Below are positions 60,407 through 64,000 of a DNA stretch of 64,000 bases, piece after piece. Numbering within the stretch: the first letter of the stretch is position 1; each line of letters opens with the position of its first letter. Location: positions 62,001 to 126,000 of the forward strand of contig CANNFU010000003.1 of NCBI GenBank assembly GCA_947503965.1. The letters run 5' to 3'. Made by a program: the position numbers and the translations under genes. The stretch is from an uncultured Paracoccaceae bacterium (lineage in GTDB: Bacteria > Pseudomonadota > Alphaproteobacteria > Rhodobacterales > Rhodobacteraceae). Below the pieces are notes generated by a model. It was not told the origin of the DNA, did no database searches, and was given only the letters and a program-made list of their open reading frames with translations.

Positions 60407-60438
60407 TTGGCACGGGATACATCGCTGTCCCGTGCCAA
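60407..60438 (+). repeat. Intercistronic hairpin between urtA and urtB
   Basis: TTGGCACGGGA (60407-60417) and TCCCGTGCCAA (60428-60438) form a perfect 11-bp stem with a 10-nt loop, starting 6 bases after the urtA stop. There is no T-run. Hairpins in this place often protect the mRNA of the binding protein, so urtA is made in excess over the permeases. Confidence 0.6.
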
Positions 60439-60467
60439 AACAGCCTGACAGATCGGCACCAACACCC

Positions 60468-62408
60468 ATGTTTCGACTGATTTTTCTGGCTCTGTCGCTT
60501 TGGCTGGCTTTGCCTGTTATGACCCAGGCCCAAAGCCTGCAAGATATCCTGCAAACCCATCAGGACGAGGTTCTGAAGCCCGGTCGCCGCTCTGTCGCGG
60601 TGGTGCTTGATGATCTGGTGGCCAGCGGGTTGCCGCAGGCCCTGCCTTTTCTGGAAGCCTGGCGCGACCGCGAAATCGTGCAGCGCGACAGCGATGGTCT
60701 GTTTTTCCGTGTCATTGCCGAGGGGGACATGATCACTTTGCGTGACCTCGATACCGGCACCGAACTGGAAGCCTCCCCGGATGATCTGACCGAATCCCGC
60801 CCTAATGGGGGTGTGCGCCGCGCGATCGGGGACGCCTTGGTGCAGTTCCAACTGTCTGATCCTGACATCACCAAACGGCAAGCCGCTGTGGACGCCATTG
60901 CCCGCAGCATGGATGCCAGCCAGCTTGCGCCGCTGGCGGCGTCGGTTGACGGCGAACCGGATCCTGACCTGAAGGCGGTGAAAACACGGTTGGTCGGTAT
61001 GCTGGGCGCGCTTTTCGCTGAAACCACGGATGAACGGGTGGCAGCGATTGAAAATTTGTCAGCCGACCTGTCCGTCGATGTGCGCGCCGTTCTGAACCGC
61101 ATTCTGACCACGCAAGAGGCCGTTGCGGTTACACCGCCCGAGGATGCCAATATCGCACAGGTTCTCGTTGTGGGTCAGGACCTGACCCAGGCCGACGCCT
61201 ACACCCGCCTTGTTGCCGCAGGGCTTGCCCCGCTGCTTGTGTCAAACGATGCGATCCGCGCTGCGCTGATCGCCAATATCGATGGTGGAGAGGTCGGCGG
61301 CGTACCCCTTCATGCGCTGGGCACCGACGCCGCGCGTGCACTCGCCTATGACGCACTTGCCAGCGATGGTCTGGTCCAGGCGCGCGTGAAGCCGCAAGCG
61401 CAGCTTGATGCGGTAGCAGCGCGTGTCTTCTACATGTCCTATACTGAACCTGACGTCGCCGTCACCGATGCCGCCCGCGCCGCGCTTGACGCGATTGAGA
61501 CGCGCGTGGCGTTCAGCCAGGCTGCCGATCTGGGGCTGGACGCGTTGTCGCTGGCGTCGATCTATTTTCTCGCGGCTATCGGACTTGCCATCACTTTTGG
61601 TGTGATGGGTGTGATCAACATGGCGCATGGCGAATTCATCATGATGGGTGCCTATACCGGCTTTGTCGTGCAGCAATTCGTGCCGGATTACACGCTGTCC
61701 ATCATCATCGCCCTGCCGCTTGCTTTCGCGATCACCTTCGGCGCAGGCGTCGCGATGGAGCGGTTGGTGATCCGCTATCTCTATCATCGCCCCCTGGAAA
61801 CCCTGCTTGCCACATTCGGCATTTCGATTGCGCTGCAACAATTGGCCAAGAACATCTTTGGCACGCAGGCCCGCCCGCTGACCTCGCCTGAATGGCTGGA
61901 CGGTGCGCTGGTCATCAACGATGTGATCGCGATCAGCTATATCCGTATCGCGATCTTCGTGATGGCGCTGGTATTTCTGGCGCTGATCCTGTTCGTCCTG
62001 AAACGCACACGTCTGGGGCTAGAGGTGCGGGCCGTGACCCAAAACCCCGGCATGGCGGCCTCCATGGGCATCAACCCAGACCGGATCAACATGCTGACCT
62101 TCGGTCTGGGTTCCGGCATTGCGGGCATCGCCGGTGTGGCCATCGGGCTTTACGCTAAGGTTACATCTGAAATGGGGGCCGATTACATCGTGCAAAGTTT
62201 CATGACCGTGGTTGTGGGCGGTGTCGGCAATGTCTGGGGCACGCTGGCCGGCGCATCGCTGATCGGGTTCCTGCAAAAGGGGATCGAATGGTTGAACCCG
62301 TCCAACACGCTGGCGGCGCAAACCTACATGATCCTTTTCATCATCCTCTTCATCCAATTTCGGCCCAAGGGCATCGTTGCCCTCAAAGGTCGGGCAGCAG
62401 CGGATTAA
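60468..62408 (+). CDS. urtB: Urea ABC transporter permease UrtB
   Basis: A 646-residue protein with signal peptide (MFRLIFLALSLWLALPVMTQAQS), a periplasmic region of about 330 residues, and a LivH-type permease domain from about 365 (IYFLAAIGLAITFGVMGVINMAHGEFIMMGAY, GVAMERLVIRYLYHRPLETLLATFG). A long N-terminal domain is known in UrtB proteins. It forms half of the inner-membrane channel with UrtC. The ATG at 60468 fits the signal peptide. Confidence 0.95.
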   Translation: MFRLIFLALSLWLALPVMTQAQSLQDILQTHQDEVLKPGRRSVAVVLDDLVASGLPQALPFLEAWRDREIVQRDSDGLFFRVIAEGDMITLRDLDTGTELEASPDDLTESRPNGGVRRAIGDALVQFQLSDPDITKRQAAVDAIARSMDASQLAPLAASVDGEPDPDLKAVKTRLVGMLGALFAETTDERVAAIENLSADLSVDVRAVLNRILTTQEAVAVTPPEDANIAQVLVVGQDLTQADAYTRLVAAGLAPLLVSNDAIRAALIANIDGGEVGGVPLHALGTDAARALAYDALASDGLVQARVKPQAQLDAVAARVFYMSYTEPDVAVTDAARAALDAIETRVAFSQAADLGLDALSLASIYFLAAIGLAITFGVMGVINMAHGEFIMMGAYTGFVVQQFVPDYTLSIIIALPLAFAITFGAGVAMERLVIRYLYHRPLETLLATFGISIALQQLAKNIFGTQARPLTSPEWLDGALVINDVIAISYIRIAIFVMALVFLALILFVLKRTRLGLEVRAVTQNPGMAASMGINPDRINMLTFGLGSGIAGIAGVAIGLYAKVTSEMGADYIVQSFMTVVVGGVGNVWGTLAGASLIGFLQKGIEWLNPSNTLAAQTYMILFIILFIQFRPKGIVALKGRAAAD

Positions 62409-62449
62409 GCCCATGATCCTTCTTTTGTTCAAAAATACCGCGGGGAGGT

Positions 62450-62472
62450 CCGGAGGGGCAGCGCCCCTCCGG
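62450..62472. repeat. GC-rich palindromic element between urtB and urtC
   Basis: CCGGAGGGGC (62450-62459) and GCCCCTCCGG (62463-62472) form a perfect 10-bp stem with loop AGC, in the 89-bp gap before urtC. The context (CAAAAATACCGCGGGGAG upstream of it) looks like short palindromic elements that recur in Rhodobacterales genomes. Only one copy is in this window. Confidence 0.55.
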
Positions 62473-62497
62473 CGTGGCGACGCCAAAGGCGGCGCAA

Positions 62498-63664
62498 ATG
62501 CATAGATCATTCCTCGCCCAGAACCCGTCGGTGATGTGGTTCATCGCCATCCTCGCGCTCTTCACCATTGTGGTCACTATCCTGTGCGAGTTTACCGGGG
62601 TCGGGCTCATCTCAACCTCATTCGTAAAGACCTTGGGCAAGACGCTGTGCCTGTGTCTGGTCGCCATCGCGATGGATGTGGTGTGGGGCTATTGTGGGAT
62701 TCTCAGCCTTGGCCATTTCGCATTTTTCGGCATCGGCGGCTACGCCATCGGCATGTGGCTGATGTATGCGCGGACCGAGTTGATCGTGATCGAAAGCCTT
62801 GCCGCACAGGCAATCCCACCAACACCGCAAGAGATATCGGATGCTATCGGCAACCAGATTTTCGGTGTTGTCGGCAGTTCGGAATTTCCGCTGATCTGGG
62901 CCTTTGCGGATAGTCTGTTCATGCAGCTGTTGTTTGTTGTGCTGGTGCCGGGCCTGTTGGCACTGGTCTTTGGCTGGCTTGCGTTCCGCTCGCGTGTGAC
63001 CGGCGTGTACCTGTCGATCCTGACGCAGGCGATGACACTGGCGCTCGCACTTTATCTTTTCCAGAATGACAGCGGCCTGCGCGGCAATAACGGCCTGTCG
63101 GGTCTGCAAAACATTCCCGGTTATCAGGATGTGCCGCAGGCCACCGTTTCGATCATTTTCTTCATCGCCTCCGCCATTGCCCTTGGCGCGGGCTATGTGT
63201 TCTTTGCGTGGATCGTGTCGGGGAAGATGGGCAGCGTCGTCAAAGGTATCCGCGATAACGAGGCGCGGGTGCGCTTTCTAGGTTACCATGTGGAAAGCTA
63301 TAAACTGTTCATCTTTACCACCACCGCCGTCGTCGCGGGCATTGCGGGTGCCTTGTATTATCCGCAGGCGGGTATCATCAACCCCGGTGAAATCGCGCCG
63401 ATTGCGTCGATCTATCTTGCCGTCTGGGTCGCCATCGGCGGACGCGGGCGACTTTACGGCGCGGTCATCGGGGCTGCCTTTGTGTCGCTATTGTCAAGTT
63501 GGTTCACAGGCGGCGGTGCGCCGGATATCAACCTTGGCTTCTACACGATCCAATGGACCGACTGGTGGCTGGTTCTGCTTGGTTTCTCTTTCGTTGCCGT
63601 CACGCTCTTCTTCCCCAAAGGCATCGGTGGCCTGTTTGATTACCTCGTCAGGAAACCGTCATGA
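62498..63664 (+). CDS. urtC: Urea ABC transporter permease UrtC
   Basis: A 388-residue LivM-type permease from ATG 62498 (MHRSFLAQNPSVMW). Seen: DVVWGYCGILSLGHFAFFGIGGYAIGMWLMYA, FRSRVTGVYLSILTQAMTLALALYLFQNDSGLRGNNGLSGLQ in outline, and the EAA-like GSVVKGIRDNEARVRFLGY loop that contacts the ATPase. It pairs with UrtB. A GTG 8 codons upstream is less likely. Its stop overlaps urtD by ATGA. Confidence 0.95.
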   Translation: MHRSFLAQNPSVMWFIAILALFTIVVTILCEFTGVGLISTSFVKTLGKTLCLCLVAIAMDVVWGYCGILSLGHFAFFGIGGYAIGMWLMYARTELIVIESLAAQAIPPTPQEISDAIGNQIFGVVGSSEFPLIWAFADSLFMQLLFVVLVPGLLALVFGWLAFRSRVTGVYLSILTQAMTLALALYLFQNDSGLRGNNGLSGLQNIPGYQDVPQATVSIIFFIASAIALGAGYVFFAWIVSGKMGSVVKGIRDNEARVRFLGYHVESYKLFIFTTTAVVAGIAGALYYPQAGIINPGEIAPIASIYLAVWVAIGGRGRLYGAVIGAAFVSLLSSWFTGGGAPDINLGFYTIQWTDWWLVLLGFSFVAVTLFFPKGIGGLFDYLVRKPS

Positions 63665-64000
63665 GCATGCTGTTGGAGGTCTCCGGCGTCTCTGTCACCT
63701 TTGACGGGTTCCGCGCCATCAACAACCTGTCGATCAATTTCGCGAAAACTGAACTCCGCGCGATTATCGGCCCCAATGGTGCGGGCAAGACCACCTTCAT
63801 GGATATCGTCACGGGCAAGACGAAACCCGATGAAGGCACGGTGATCTGGGGGGATCGCAACATATCACTCCTTGGTATGTCCGAAAGCCAGATCGCGCGC
63901 GAGGGGATCGGGCGCAAGTTCCAGAAACCCACCGTGTTTGAGGCACAGACAGTGCGCCAGAACCTGGCCATGGCGCTAAAGACCCCGCGTGGGCCGTTTG
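63661..64000 (+). CDS. urtD: Urea ABC transporter ATPase UrtD (partial)
   Basis: The first 113 codons of an ABC ATPase; the rest is beyond the right edge. It starts MSMLLEVSGVSVTFDGFRA with Walker A IIGPNGAGKTTFMD and the LivG/UrtD-type FQKPTVFEAQTVRQNL Q-loop region. The ATG overlaps the urtC stop by 4 bp. UrtE and the urease genes would be expected next but are not in view. Confidence 0.94.
   Translation, partial: MSMLLEVSGVSVTFDGFRAINNLSINFAKTELRAIIGPNGAGKTTFMDIVTGKTKPDEGTVIWGDRNISLLGMSESQIAREGIGRKFQKPTVFEAQTVRQNLAMALKTPRGPF

Noticed and set aside
1..64000. tRNA, rRNA, CRISPR, insertion sequences, prophage
   Set aside because: No cloverleaf, direct-repeat array, transposase or integrase was seen in the intergenic stretches or coding frames.

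Overview
The window reads as chromosomal DNA of an alphaproteobacterium of the order Rhodobacterales (Roseobacter group). The basis is a VPLPA-CTERM-type exosortase with a matching C-terminal sorting signal, the comF-grxC-nitrilase and hslO-Nudix-cca gene strings, a urtABCD urea transporter, and dense ATGA/TGATG gene overlaps. No rRNA, tRNA, CRISPR array, insertion sequence or phage gene was seen.

Layout. 0-14.8 kb is an exopolysaccharide (EPS) and exosortase locus: lipoprotein start, ExoY-like sugar transferase, secretion-type AAA ATPase, GumC/Wzz chain-length protein, CpsD-like kinase, a VPLPA-CTERM protein, glycosyltransferase (GT), exosortase XrtD with a fused EpsI domain, acyltransferase, Wzy-like polymerase/ligase, GT2, Wzx-like flippase and a secreted SGNH hydrolase. 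14.9-22.1 kb starts with a frame-disrupted small gene and continues as a tightly coupled plus-strand operon rfbC-B-D-A (dTDP-L-rhamnose), two Gfo/Idh/MocA oxidoreductases and a GT4. 22.1-35.7 kb is a minus-strand five-gene operon: type I PKS, GT2, NRPS, phosphopantetheinyl transferase and a second SGNH hydrolase. 36-41.4 kb returns to polysaccharide genes: DUF218 protein, GT4, GT61, DegT aminotransferase, GT2. 41.4-58.8 kb is mostly housekeeping: Nudix, hslO, CoA-pyrophosphatase-like Nudix, cca, LysE exporter, two ABC exporter half-transporters, RumA-type RNA methyltransferase, two L,D-transpeptidases around a CAP lipoprotein, Ser/Thr kinase, hemH, BioC-like protein, comF, grxC, nitrilase, MarR, GNAT. 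58.9-64 kb is urtABC and the start of urtD, behind a leader rich in inverted repeats.

How it fits together. ExoY-like transferase, seven GTs, Wzx, Wzy-like protein, Wzz and kinase form a Wzx/Wzy-type EPS pathway, with rhamnose supplied by rfbCBDA and amino or keto sugars probably by the DegT and Gfo/Idh enzymes. XrtD would process proteins carrying a VPLPA-CTERM tail; one is encoded here. The most unusual element is the NRPS/PKS operon inside this EPS locus. The NRPS reads formyltransferase, a remnant condensation-like region, an adenylation domain split by a luciferase-like monooxygenase, and a carrier domain; its specificity residues resemble a glycine code. The PKS reads KS-AT-KR-DH-ACP-TE. 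Together they suggest a small oxidised N-formyl-glycine-derived polyketide that is glycosylated by the GT2 in the same operon. Two homologous SGNH hydrolases, one in the EPS part and one at the end of the NRPS/PKS operon, link the two halves.

Start sites were chosen by eye from gene overlaps, ribosome sites and signal peptides, and all functions are inferred from motifs without database searches.
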